From NCBI GenBank assembly GCA_945867445.1, contig CAMBID010000015.1, positions 1 to 9,343 on the forward strand: a stretch of DNA of 9,343 nucleotides, read 5' to 3'. The DNA comes from an uncultured Clostridia bacterium (GTDB lineage Bacteria > Bacillota > Clostridia > Oscillospirales > Oscillospiraceae). Under the pieces are notes generated by a model, which saw only the letters and a program-made list of their open reading frames with translations, was not told where the DNA came from and searched no databases. How positions within the stretch are numbered: position 1 is the first letter of the stretch; each line of letters opens with the position of its first letter. The position numbers and the translations under genes were made by a program. Of this stretch, positions 1 to 6,459 are shown in pieces.

Positions 1-596
1 TTGATGGCGTCCATCATCTTGCCCAGGTTGACGAACTCATAGCCGATGATCTCGTCGTCCTTGTTCAGGGCGATGCGGGTGCAGTAGCCCTCGGCCATCT
101 CCAGGTAGCGGGGGCCCTTCTCCTTGGTGGCGAACATGGTGCCCACCTGGCTCCGCAGGCCCTTGCCCAGGTCCTCCAGGGACGCGCCGATGGGCAGCCC
201 CCCCTCGGAGAAGGCGGTCTGGGTTCGGCCGTAGACGATCTGCAGGAAGAGCTCCCGCATGGCGGTATTGATGGCGTCGCACACAAGGTCCGTATTCAGC
301 GCCTCCAGAATGGTCTTGCCGATGAGGATCTCGCTGGCCATAGCGGCGGAGTGGGTCATGCCGGAGCAGCCGATGGTCTCCACCAGCGCCTCCTCAATGA
401 CGCCGTTTTTCACGTTCAGGGTCAGCTTGCAGGCGCCCTGCTGGGGAGCGCACCAGCCGATGCCATGCGTCAAGCCGGAGATATCGCCGATCTCCTTGGC
501 CTGCACCCACTTCCCCTCCTCGGGGATGGGGGCGGGGCCATGGTACGCGCCCTTGGCCACGGGACACATGTGCTGGACTTCAGCAGAATAGATCAT
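1..596 (-). CDS. IscU-like iron-sulfur cluster assembly scaffold protein (partial, 3' end outside window)
   Basis: The start codon is ATG at 596, preceded by GGAAAGG at 608-614. The reading frame stays open for 198 codons to the window edge, so the C-terminus is missing. Residues 56-106 resemble the IscU/NifU-N scaffold fold. Cys56 opens a CKLTLNV strand, Cys77 lies in GCSGMTHSAAMASEIL and is followed by GKTILEAL (compare the IscU pattern GC..aiaSS...e...GKt..eA), and Cys106 is a plausible third ligand. Cys11, Cys49 and Cys172 are also present. I recall close relatives in Clostridia annotated as iron-sulfur cluster assembly scaffold proteins, often next to a GGGtGRT-motif protein; that partner would lie to the left of this window. 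Its likely role is to hold or build Fe-S clusters in the cytoplasm, but the exact function of this branch is not established. A consensus promoter with an operator-like palindrome lies upstream (669-697). Confidence 0.82.
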   Translation of the reverse strand, partial: MIYSAEVQHMCPVAKGAYHGPAPIPEEGKWVQAKEIGDISGLTHGIGWCAPQQGACKLTLNVKNGVIEEALVETIGCSGMTHSAAMASEILIGKTILEALNTDLVCDAINTAMRELFLQIVYGRTQTAFSEGGLPIGASLEDLGKGLRSQVGTMFATKEKGPRYLEMAEGYCTRIALNKDDEIIGYEFVNLGKMMDAI

Positions 597-668
597 CGTC
601 AATCGATCCTTTCCTTCGTATTTTCGCGGGCGGGCGGGAAAAGCCGCTTTCCCAGTGTTTTCGGAACA

Positions 669-697
669 ATTATATCGGTAAACGATTACCCTGTCAA
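669..697 (-). promoter_or_regulatory. Consensus sigma-A promoter of the Fe-S scaffold gene
   Basis: On the minus strand, -35 TTGACA (697-692) is followed by a 17-nt spacer and -10 TATAAT (674-669), a perfect match to the sigma-A consensus. Transcription should start near 662, giving a leader of about 65 nt before the ATG at 596. Confidence 0.88.
677..690. promoter_or_regulatory. Operator-like palindrome (cre / LacI-family type) in the promoter spacer
   Basis: GGTAAACGATTACC has perfect 5-bp arms (GGTAA/TTACC) around ACGA. It matches the CcpA cre consensus TGWAANCGNTNWCA at all positions except the two outermost, 12 of 14. It lies wholly between the -35 and -10 of the scaffold gene promoter, where a bound repressor would exclude RNA polymerase. 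Other LacI-family regulators also use a central CG with flanking AA/TT, so the protein cannot be named from this site alone. Confidence 0.55.
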
Positions 698-728
698 GCG
701 CAGGCGGCGCGGAAATTCCCGCCTTCCG

Positions 729-757
729 TTGCAAAACCTGCCGCCGGGTGCTAGGAT
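729..757 (+). promoter_or_regulatory. Probable sigma-A promoter of the amidohydrolase gene
   Basis: TTGCAA (729-734), a 17-nt spacer and TAGGAT (752-757) are seen, with TG at 749-750 making an extended -10 (TGCTAGGAT). The predicted start near 764 leaves a leader of about 50 nt before the ATG at 815. It is back to back with the scaffold gene promoter, the two -35 boxes being about 31 bp apart. Confidence 0.6.
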
Positions 758-814
758 AAGAAAGGAAACGGTTTGTGCCGCCGGACATCCCTGGCGGCGG
801 AAGGGAGCGCAGCC

Positions 815-2401
815 ATGCTGGATTGCAAAATCATGAACGCCCAGGTGATCGACGGCAGCGGGAAGCCAGCCTTCCGGGCGGACGTGGGATTGCGGGAAGG
901 AAGGATCGCCGCCCTGGGCGACCTCCGGGAGACCCGGGCCGGGGAGGTTATCGATGCCCGGGGCCGCTGCCTGACGCCGGGCTTTCTGGACATCCACCGC
1001 CACGCGGACCTGGCCCTGCTGGGGGGCGGCTTCGGGAACGGGGAGCTCCGCCAGGGCCTCACCGCCATCGTCAACGGCAACTGCGGCCTCTCCGCCGCGC
1101 CGCTGGACGGGCCCTTCCGGGAGGAGGTGCGGCGCTATCTCGCCCCCATCACCGGGGACGCCGGAGAGCAGTCCTTCCCCTGCCTCGGGGACTACCTCCG
1201 CCGCTGCGGCGAACGCCCCCTGCCCCTCCACGCCGGGGAGCTCATCGGCATGGGCACCCTCCGGGCGGGCGTCGCGGGCTTCCGCCCCGGCCCTCTCACG
1301 GCGGAGGAAGCCGCCGCCATCCGGGCCTCCCTGGAGCGGGCGCTCTCGGACGGAGCTCTGGGCGTCTCCCTGGGCCTTGGCTACGCGCCGGAGAGCTATG
1401 AATCCACGGAGGAGCTCATCGCCCTCCTGGCCCCCCTGCGGCGAAGCGGCGTCGTGATCTCCGTCCACATGCGTCAGGAGGGGGACGGCGTGGAGGCCGC
1501 CCTCTCTGAGATGCTGACGGTGGCCCGGGCGTTGGAGACCCCGGTGGAGATCAGCCACCTGAAGGCCATCGGCCGCCGGAACTGGCGGCGCTCGGTGCCC
1601 CGGATGCTGCGCTCCCTCGCGGACGCCCGGGCGGAGGGGCTGGACATCTCCTGCGATGTCTACCCCTATGCGGCGGGCTCCACCCAGCTGATCCACGTCC
1701 TGCCGCCGGAGAGCCACGCCGGAGGCCTGGAAGCCCTCACCGCCCGGCTCCGGGACGAGGCTCAGCGTGCCGCCATCCGGAAGCGCATGGAGACCGGCTC
1801 GGACTTTGAGAACATCACCCTCCTTGTGGGCTTTGAGAATGTTCGCCCCACGGGGCTCAGAACGCCGGAGTACGCCCCTTATGAGGGCGTGTCCCTCTCG
1901 GAGATCGCCCATGACCGGAGGCAGGACCCCTTCGACGCCCTCTTCGACCTTCTGACCGCCGAGGACGGCACGCCGGGGATGATCGACACCATCGCCTCGG
2001 AGGATGACATCGCGGAGATTTTGAAGGCCCCCTTCTCCTGCGTCATCTCGGACGCCACCTACCCCGGTACGGGGCTCCTCCACCCCCGGGTCACGGGGAT
2101 GACCGCCCAGCTCCTGACGCATTTCGTCCGGGAGCGCCGGGACCTTACCCTGGAGGAGGCCGTGAACCGCCTGACGCTCCGTCCGGCGGAGCGCTACGGC
2201 CTTGCCGCCAAGGGGCGGATCGCGCTTGGCGCAGACGCCGATCTCTGCCTTTTCGATCCGGAGCGCTTCCACGCCGCGGGCAGCTACGCCCAGCCCCGCC
2301 GGGCAGCGGAAGGCATGGACTGGGTTTTCGTCTCCGGCCACGCCGCCATCCGGGAGGGAGCGCTGACCGGGGAGGCCCGGGGCGCCGTCCTCCGCCGCTG
2401 A
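815..2401 (+). CDS. D-aminoacylase / N-acyl-D-amino-acid deacylase-like amidohydrolase
   Basis: The 528-residue product belongs to the D-aminoacylase branch of the metal-dependent amidohydrolases (COG3653 type), which hydrolyse N-acyl-D-amino acids or related cyclic amides in the cytoplasm. Family landmarks are visible: His61 and His63 in DIHRHAD, Cys90 in GNCGLSAAP (29 residues after the first His, the same spacing as His67-Cys96 in the Alcaligenes enzyme), His218 in SVHMRQEG, His248 and Lys250 in ISHLKAIG, and Asp413 in ISDATYPGTG. The C-terminal GRIALGADADLCLFDP stretch is the usual return of the small beta domain. ATG 815 was chosen because AAGGGAG (801-807) lies 7 nt upstream; an in-frame TTG at 773 would leave only about 9 nt of leader. 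It stands alone, between its own promoter and a terminator. The substrate cannot be read from sequence; dihydropyrimidinase-like or dipeptide-hydrolysing activity is possible. Confidence 0.87.
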   Translation: MLDCKIMNAQVIDGSGKPAFRADVGLREGRIAALGDLRETRAGEVIDARGRCLTPGFLDIHRHADLALLGGGFGNGELRQGLTAIVNGNCGLSAAPLDGPFREEVRRYLAPITGDAGEQSFPCLGDYLRRCGERPLPLHAGELIGMGTLRAGVAGFRPGPLTAEEAAAIRASLERALSDGALGVSLGLGYAPESYESTEELIALLAPLRRSGVVISVHMRQEGDGVEAALSEMLTVARALETPVEISHLKAIGRRNWRRSVPRMLRSLADARAEGLDISCDVYPYAAGSTQLIHVLPPESHAGGLEALTARLRDEAQRAAIRKRMETGSDFENITLLVGFENVRPTGLRTPEYAPYEGVSLSEIAHDRRQDPFDALFDLLTAEDGTPGMIDTIASEDDIAEILKAPFSCVISDATYPGTGLLHPRVTGMTAQLLTHFVRERRDLTLEEAVNRLTLRPAERYGLAAKGRIALGADADLCLFDPERFHAAGSYAQPRRAAEGMDWVFVSGHAAIREGALTGEARGAVLRR

Positions 2402-2445
2402 GAGGCGGCGCGGCGGAGAAAGCCCCATCCTCTGCCAGGACGCCG

Positions 2446-2506
2446 CCGGAGTTCCCGGAAAGCCGCCGGGATCGGCGGCCTTTCCCGTTTCCTCCGGAGT
2501 TCCCGG
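2446..2506. repeat. Two direct copies of CCGGAGTTCCCGG
   Basis: The 13-nt word occurs at 2446-2458 and again at 2494-2506, on either side of the terminator hairpin. Their cause is unknown; it may be a small local duplication. Confidence 0.5.
2457..2493 (+). terminator. Rho-independent terminator of the amidohydrolase gene
   Basis: The stem GCCGCCG/CGGCGGC (2462-2468 and 2473-2479) has a GGAT loop. It is extended by GGAAA pairing with TTTCC around a one-base bulge, then followed by a moderately T-rich tail. It lies about 55 nt after the stop codon. Confidence 0.62.
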
Positions 2507-2559
2507 CTGCTTTCCCGCGGGGATCCCTCCGTTTTGCCGAAAAATTTGCCGTTTTGTCG

Positions 2560-2588
2560 TATACTTTCCCCCGGGGAAATGCTATACT
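2560..2588 (+). promoter_or_regulatory. Probable extended -10 promoter of the P-type ATPase gene
   Basis: TGCTATACT (2580-2588) is a good extended -10 element. The -35 position 17 nt upstream reads TATACT (2560-2565), a poor match to TTGACA but a copy of the -10 hexamer. Transcription would start near 2594-2595. This makes the in-frame ATG at 2597 effectively leaderless and supports the later TTG start. Confidence 0.5.
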
Positions 2589-2650
2589 GTTTTATTATGC
2601 CATTGCCCCCGCAGGCTCTTGCCGGGGGGTGGGAAAGAGAGAGATCGCCC

Positions 2651-5113
2651 TTGAAGAAGATTTCCCTGCGCAGGTCTCCCCAACCGGAGGAGGCCCCCCA
2701 GCGCATCCCCTGGCCGGACTATGCCCCCACGGCGGAGACCGGCCTCAGCTCCGCCCAGGCCGCGGAGCTGCTCTCCGGCGGCTGGGGCAACGAGGCCGTG
2801 GCCTCCCCCACCAAGTCGGACCGGCAGATCGTCCGGGAGAACGTCTTCACCTACTTCAACCTGATTTTCCTCATCCTGGCCGTCTGCCTTTTGATCGTCG
2901 GGGACTGGAAGGACATGAGCTTCCTGCTCATCGTGGCCGCCAACACCGGCATCGGCATTGCCCAGCAGATCAAGTCCAAGCGCACCATCGAAAAGCTCAC
3001 CCTCCTCTCCGAGGCCAAGGTCCCCACTGTCCGGGACGGGAAGCTGACGGAGGTCCACAGCCATGAGCTGGTCCGGGGGGACGTCATCGAGCTCTCCCCC
3101 GGCAGCCAGATCCCGGCGGACGCGGAGGTCCTCTCCGGCCAGATCCAAGCCAACGAGGGCCTCATCACCGGCGAGGCGGACGCCATCCCCAAGGACCCGG
3201 GAGACGCTCTGCTCTCCGGCAGCTTCGTGATCTCCGGCCGCTGTCGCTGCCGGCTCACGAAAGTGGGCGCGGAGTCCTACGCCGCGAAGCTCACCCTGGC
3301 CGCCAAGCGCCAGGGCGGCGCCGCCCGGTCCGAGATGATGCGCTCCCTCAACGCCCTGATCCGCTTCATCGGCATCGCCCTGATCCCCATTGGCATCGCC
3401 CTCTTCTATAACCAGTATGTGATCCAGGGCCTGGGTTTCCGGCAGTCCATGGTGTCCATGGTGGCGGCCCTCATCGGCATGATCCCGGAGGGCCTCTTTC
3501 TCCTGACAAGCGTGGCTCTGGCCCTCTCGGTCGTGCGCCTGGCCCGGAACAAGACCCTCATCCACGAGATGAACGCCGTGGAGACGCTCGCCCGGGTGGA
3601 CGTCCTCTGCGTGGACAAGACCGGCACCGTCACCCTGCCGGAGATGGAGCTCCGGGAGGTTCTGCCTCTGGACGAGGCGAGCTTTTCCGGGCAGCAGATC
3701 GAGGAGACCCTGGGGGCCTTCTACCGCGCCATGGAGGCCGACAACGATACCGCCAGGGCCATTCAGAAGCGCTACCCCAGCGGGCCCTACCGCACGGTGC
3801 GCAAGACCGTGCCCTTCCGCTCCGCCACGAAATGGAGCGCCGTGGACTTTGGCGCCGACGGCTGCTTTGCCATCGGCGCGCCGGAGTACATCCTGGGGGC
3901 CGATGGGAAACCCCTGGAGGAAACGCTCCGCGGCTTCGCCGCCCAGGGCTGCCGGGTCCTGCTTCTTGCCCAGTGCGACGGGGCGGAGGAGGGGCGTCTT
4001 CTCGGCGTGGTCATCCCCCTGGCCCTGCTGGTGCTGGAAAACCCCGTCCGCCCCAGCGCCCCCAAGACCTTTGACTACTTCCGGACCCAGGGCGTTACGG
4101 TGAAGGTCATCTCCGGCGACAACCCCGTAACGGTCTCCGCCGTGGCCCGGCAGGCGGGCATTGAGGGGGCGGAGAACTGGATCGACGCCCGGGAGCTGGA
4201 GACCGACCAGGATATCGCCCGGGCCGTCCGGCATTACACCGTCTTCGGCCGGGTGGTGCCGGAGCAGAAGCGGAAGATCGTCCGGGCCCTGCAGAGCGCC
4301 GGCCACACTGTGGCCATGACCGGCGACGGCGTCAACGATGTGCTGGCCCTGAAGGACGCCGACTGCGGCATCGCCATGGCCTCCGGCGCGGAGGCCGCCT
4401 GCCAGGCGGCCCAGCTGGTGCTGCTGAACAGCGACTTTGCTGCGCTGCCGAAGGTGGTGGCGGAGGGCCGCCGGGTCATCAACAACATCCAGCGGGCCTC
4501 GGCCCTTTACCTCGTAAAGAACATCCTCTCCTTCTTCTTGGCCATCATCACCCTCTTCGCGGACTTCCCCTATCCCTTCGTCCCCATCCAGCTGACGCTG
4601 CTCTCCGCCCTTACCATCGGCGTGCCCTCCTTCTTCCTGGCCCTGGAGCCCAACCACGACCTGGTGCAGGGGAAATTCCTGCACAACGTCTTCCGCCGCT
4701 CCTTCCCCGGGGGGCTGGCCGCCATTCTCGTCCTCCTCTTCGCGGAGCTCTTTGTCTATGCCCTGGACCTTCCAGTGGCGGAGCTCTCCACCATCTGCGT
4801 GGTGGTGATGGCCGTCAACGGCCTCACCGTCCTCTGCTACGCCTCCCGGCCCGTAAACCTGCCCCGGCTCGTGATGATCGCCGGGATGGCGCTGGGCCTC
4901 GCGGCGGCCATGATTGCCTGGGGGCCGGTCTTCTCCCTCACCGGGTTGAATCTCATCGGCTGGCTGGTCCTCATCGTGCTGACGGCCCTGGTGGTCCCGG
5001 TACAGATGGGCCTTGAGAAGCTCTTCGACCGGGCCAGCGCATATCTCACCGCCCACCGGAAGAGGACGGCCCGGCGCGCCGCCCGCCGCCGGACCTTCCA
5101 GGAGGAAGAATGA
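2651..5113 (+). CDS. Cation-translocating P-type ATPase (CtpE/YfgQ-like, probable Ca2+ or Mg2+ transport)
   Basis: The 820-residue membrane pump is complete. The actuator domain has TGE at 173-175 (LITGEAD). The phosphorylation motif DKTGT has Asp322, and the hinge motif TGDGVND is at 557-563. Ten membrane segments are expected: two near residues 66-108, two near 237-292 with PEGL at 279-282 in M4, and six between about 618 and 785, followed by a very basic tail. PEGL in M4 and the lack of an N-terminal metal-binding domain or CPC motif argue against Cu/Zn/Cd pumps and fit the CtpE group, where Ca2+ transport has been reported. The usual Lys of KGAPE is Ile408 (IGAPE). The start is uncertain. 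TTG 2651 gives MKKISLRR, as I recall for clostridial relatives, and has a purine-rich GAAAGAGAGAG upstream. ATG 2597 lies almost at the predicted transcript start. Ion and direction remain inference. Confidence 0.88.
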   Translation: MKKISLRRSPQPEEAPQRIPWPDYAPTAETGLSSAQAAELLSGGWGNEAVASPTKSDRQIVRENVFTYFNLIFLILAVCLLIVGDWKDMSFLLIVAANTGIGIAQQIKSKRTIEKLTLLSEAKVPTVRDGKLTEVHSHELVRGDVIELSPGSQIPADAEVLSGQIQANEGLITGEADAIPKDPGDALLSGSFVISGRCRCRLTKVGAESYAAKLTLAAKRQGGAARSEMMRSLNALIRFIGIALIPIGIALFYNQYVIQGLGFRQSMVSMVAALIGMIPEGLFLLTSVALALSVVRLARNKTLIHEMNAVETLARVDVLCVDKTGTVTLPEMELREVLPLDEASFSGQQIEETLGAFYRAMEADNDTARAIQKRYPSGPYRTVRKTVPFRSATKWSAVDFGADGCFAIGAPEYILGADGKPLEETLRGFAAQGCRVLLLAQCDGAEEGRLLGVVIPLALLVLENPVRPSAPKTFDYFRTQGVTVKVISGDNPVTVSAVARQAGIEGAENWIDARELETDQDIARAVRHYTVFGRVVPEQKRKIVRALQSAGHTVAMTGDGVNDVLALKDADCGIAMASGAEAACQAAQLVLLNSDFAALPKVVAEGRRVINNIQRASALYLVKNILSFFLAIITLFADFPYPFVPIQLTLLSALTIGVPSFFLALEPNHDLVQGKFLHNVFRRSFPGGLAAILVLLFAELFVYALDLPVAELSTICVVVMAVNGLTVLCYASRPVNLPRLVMIAGMALGLAAAMIAWGPVFSLTGLNLIGWLVLIVLTALVVPVQMGLEKLFDRASAYLTAHRKRTARRAARRRTFQEEE

Positions 5114-5129
5114 ATCCCCAAATCCCAAA

Positions 5130-5154
5130 GATCCTCCGCAACATGCGGAGGATC
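5130..5154. other. Perfect 10-bp hairpin just after the ATPase stop
   Basis: GATCCTCCGC (5130-5139) and GCGGAGGATC (5145-5154) pair perfectly around AACAT. No T-run follows directly, so it is not a typical terminator. It may protect the 3' end of the transcript or act with the terminator at 5182. Confidence 0.55.
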
Positions 5155-5181
5155 GTAAGAAAGGAATCTCATTTTTCACAG

Positions 5182-5217
5182 AGACGGCATGGCTTCGGTC
5201 ATGCTGTTTCCTGTTTT
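5182..5217 (+). terminator. Terminator of the P-type ATPase gene, with UUCG tetraloop
   Basis: A 9-bp stem with two G-T pairs (5185-5193 with 5198-5206) closes a C(TTCG)G tetraloop, one of the most stable RNA loops. The base extends with AGA/TTT. It is followed by TTTCCTGTTTTA, a usable U-tract. It lies 70 nt after the stop. Confidence 0.75.
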
Positions 5218-5293
5218 ATCCTAGAATCAGGGAGAACGGATCACCACGCCCGCAGAGCGGGCCCTGAATGGCAGAGGTCCTTCCCGGGCCGCG

Positions 5294-5327
5294 AAAAAGG
5301 CAGTCCCCGCCATTGGCGGGGACTGCC
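5294..5327 (-). terminator. Strong rho-independent terminator of nadE
   Basis: The 13-bp perfect stem GGCAGTCCCCGCC/GGCGGGGACTGCC (5299-5311 and 5315-5327) has a 3-nt loop. On the minus strand it is followed by TTTTT (5298-5294). It is 18 nt beyond the nadE stop. The plus-strand side lacks a T-run, so it should act mainly on nadE. Confidence 0.88.
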
Positions 5328-5345
5328 CTCATTTCGCGCTCTTAC

Positions 5346-6116
5346 TTACTTATAGTAATCCGTCCCGTCCTCGATGACAATCGGTAATCCGTTGTGATAG
5401 AGGGGCATGGTCTGGAACTTGAACCGGCTGGCGGCGTGCCTGCGGTCGATCTGCGCACGGATCTCCGGATCCGCCACGCCCTTGCGGATGTACTCGTTGA
5501 CGGCGTGGTAGGAAAAACCCAGGTTGTCCTCGTCGGTGAGGCCGGTAAGACCGTCGGAGGGGGGCTTGAGGAGGAACTTCTCCGGCAGGCCCAGCTCCCG
5601 GCCCAGGGCAATGACCTCCTCCGTGGTGTACATGCCAAGAGGCGAGAAGGCCCCGGCGCTGTCGCCGTAGATGGTGCAGTAGCCCACCCAGTCCTCCGAG
5701 AGGTTGGAGGTATTCAGCACAATGCCGCCCTCCACGCTCTGCGCCACGGCGTAAAGGGCCGCCATACGCATGCGGGAGGGGAGATTGACCCTGGTCTGGC
5801 GGCTGGGGGTGAGCCCTGCCCGCTCCATTTCCTCCAGAATGCCGGAAGTACCGCCGTGGATGTTGAAGGTGATGTGGTGCAGGCCCAGCACGTCCACGAG
5901 GCCGTTGGAGTAGTCGATATCCGGCTGGACGCCGTCCGGCATCAGCACGCCCAGGACGTTCTCCCGGCCGTAGGCCCGGATGCAGAGGGCCGCCGTGACG
6001 CTGGAGTCCTTGCCGCCGGAGATGCCGACGACGGCGGTCTTGCCGCCGCAGGCAGCCATCTGGGCACGCATCCAGTCAATGAGGCCGGGCAGCTGCTCTT
6101 TGGCGTTGAATTCCAT
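5346..6116 (-). CDS. nadE: NH3-dependent NAD+ synthetase
   Basis: The 256-residue cytoplasmic enzyme makes NAD+ from nicotinic acid adenine dinucleotide, ATP and ammonia, the last step of NAD synthesis. The ATP-pyrophosphatase P-loop is SGGKDSS at 33-39. Further family signatures are LNTSNLSEDWVGYCTIYGD (134-152) and KPPSDGLTGLTDEDNLG (184-200). There is no N-terminal nitrilase/glutaminase domain, so ammonia must be supplied free; the length agrees with short bacterial NadE (about 250-280). ATG 6116 is chosen because AAGGAG lies 9 nt upstream; the longer reading from 6173 has no such site. It is transcribed alone toward the strong terminator at 5294-5327. The upstream gap holds a structured repeat, and a candidate promoter is seen at 6315-6343, which would give a leader near 190 nt. 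Confidence 0.93.
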   Translation of the reverse strand: MEFNAKEQLPGLIDWMRAQMAACGGKTAVVGISGGKDSSVTAALCIRAYGRENVLGVLMPDGVQPDIDYSNGLVDVLGLHHITFNIHGGTSGILEEMERAGLTPSRQTRVNLPSRMRMAALYAVAQSVEGGIVLNTSNLSEDWVGYCTIYGDSAGAFSPLGMYTTEEVIALGRELGLPEKFLLKPPSDGLTGLTDEDNLGFSYHAVNEYIRKGVADPEIRAQIDRRHAASRFKFQTMPLYHNGLPIVIEDGTDYYK

Positions 6117-6193
6117 AGTTCCACGCTCCTTTTCCCCTGATGCTGATTTCAAATAAAATGCTTTCCTTGCCATCCCGCGCGCTTCACAGGCTG

Positions 6194-6301
6194 GTGACGC
6201 ACGTGCCGTGTGTCACGCCGTCTCATAAAAACCGGACGCGCTTCGCGCGGTCAAACGCCTGGAAAGCGTCTGACCGCGCGAAGAAACCGCAACGCGGTTT
6301 C
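6194..6301 (-). repeat. Rearranged copy A of the palindromic structured element
   Basis: On the minus strand the order is as follows. First a hairpin GAAACCGC/GCGGTTTC (6301-6283). Then an 18-bp inverted repeat with one mismatch (6283-6266 and 6258-6241, loop TTTCCAG). Then the flank TTATGAGACGGC (6228-6217). Last a 10-bp hairpin with one G-T pair, GTGACACACG/CGTGCGTCAC (6216-6194). The core 6228-6267 is identical over 40 nt to 7447-7486 on the other strand. Unlike that copy it has lost the left arm of the closing stem (expected AAAACCGGA), and the left half pairs instead with CCGCGCGAAG. Confidence 0.75.
6228..6267 (-). repeat. 40-nt exact inverted repeat, copy 1
   Basis: These 40 bases are the exact reverse complement of 7447-7486. 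The two copies face each other across prmA, about 1.2 kb apart. Confidence 0.9.
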
Positions 6302-6314
6302 TCCCGCAGACATT

Positions 6315-6343
6315 ATTGTAACGGCAGGGACGGAAAAATGCAA
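6315..6343 (-). promoter_or_regulatory. Candidate promoter upstream of nadE
   Basis: On the minus strand TTGCAT (6343-6338), a 17-nt spacer and TACAAT (6320-6315) are seen. The -10 matches 5 of 6 and the -35 only 3 of 6. If used, the transcript would start near 6308 and carry the whole of element A in the nadE leader. Confidence 0.35.
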
Positions 6344-6459
6344 TCCCCGAAAGAAGGGGAGAAATGGCAGCCTGCCGGTACGTTTGCCGGGACAGGGGAA
6401 AGCCCCCCGCCGAAAAGCGGGAGCGCTCCCTCAGGCAGCCCTCCGGAGGGGCATTCTCC

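Larger units (their letters stand above)
6117..6459. other. 343-bp gap between nadE and prmA: structured repeats, no gene seen
   Basis: Nothing here looks like a coding region. From left to right it holds the nadE leader and ribosome binding site (6117-6190), a rearranged copy of the palindromic element family (6194-6301), a candidate minus-strand promoter (6315-6343), and a GC-rich stretch behind prmA (6344-6459). That last stretch has the perfect palindromes GGGAGCGCTCCC (6419-6430) and CCCTCCGGAGGG (6439-6450). It also has a CTCCCGC/GCGGGGG hairpin on the minus strand that may weakly terminate prmA, though its T-tract is poor. Confidence 0.6.

Noticed and set aside
773..814. Earlier TTG start for the amidohydrolase
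   Set aside because: The predicted transcript start near 764 leaves almost no leader, while ATG 815 has AAGGGAG at 7 nt; the extra 14 residues show no conserved feature.
686..2428. Long minus-strand open frame of 580 codons opposite the amidohydrolase gene
   Set aside because: It is a shadow of a GC-rich gene: composition is dominated by Gly, Arg, Pro and Ala, no family motif is seen, and the plus-strand product is a clear enzyme.
2606..2629. Hairpin in the ATPase leader as a metal riboswitch
   Set aside because: Only one short CCCCCG/CGGGGG stem is seen; no yybP-ykoY, M-box or NiCo features are recognisable.
2582..5179. Minus-strand open frame of 865 codons opposite the P-type ATPase
   Set aside because: It mirrors the ATPase codons (His, Asp, Glu and Gly-rich), with no membrane or enzyme motif and no ribosome binding site that fits.
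5248..5262. GCCCGC-AGA-GCGGGC hairpin between the convergent terminators
   Set aside because: Only 6 bp and no T-tract on either side; GC-rich sequence yields such stems easily.
5394..6140. Plus-strand open frame of 248 codons opposite nadE
   Set aside because: Low-complexity Val/Gly/Ala-rich shadow; nadE is firmly identified on the other strand.
6194..6301. Riboswitch for NAD or its precursors in front of nadE
   Set aside because: The same 40-nt core occurs in the opposite sense before prmA, and no match to a known NAD riboswitch core was recognised; a mobile repeat explains it better.
6397..6450. Strong terminator behind prmA
   Set aside because: Stems exist (7-bp CTCCCGC/GCGGGGG and two 12-bp palindromes) but no convincing T-run follows any of them, so it is left as a weak possibility in the gap description.
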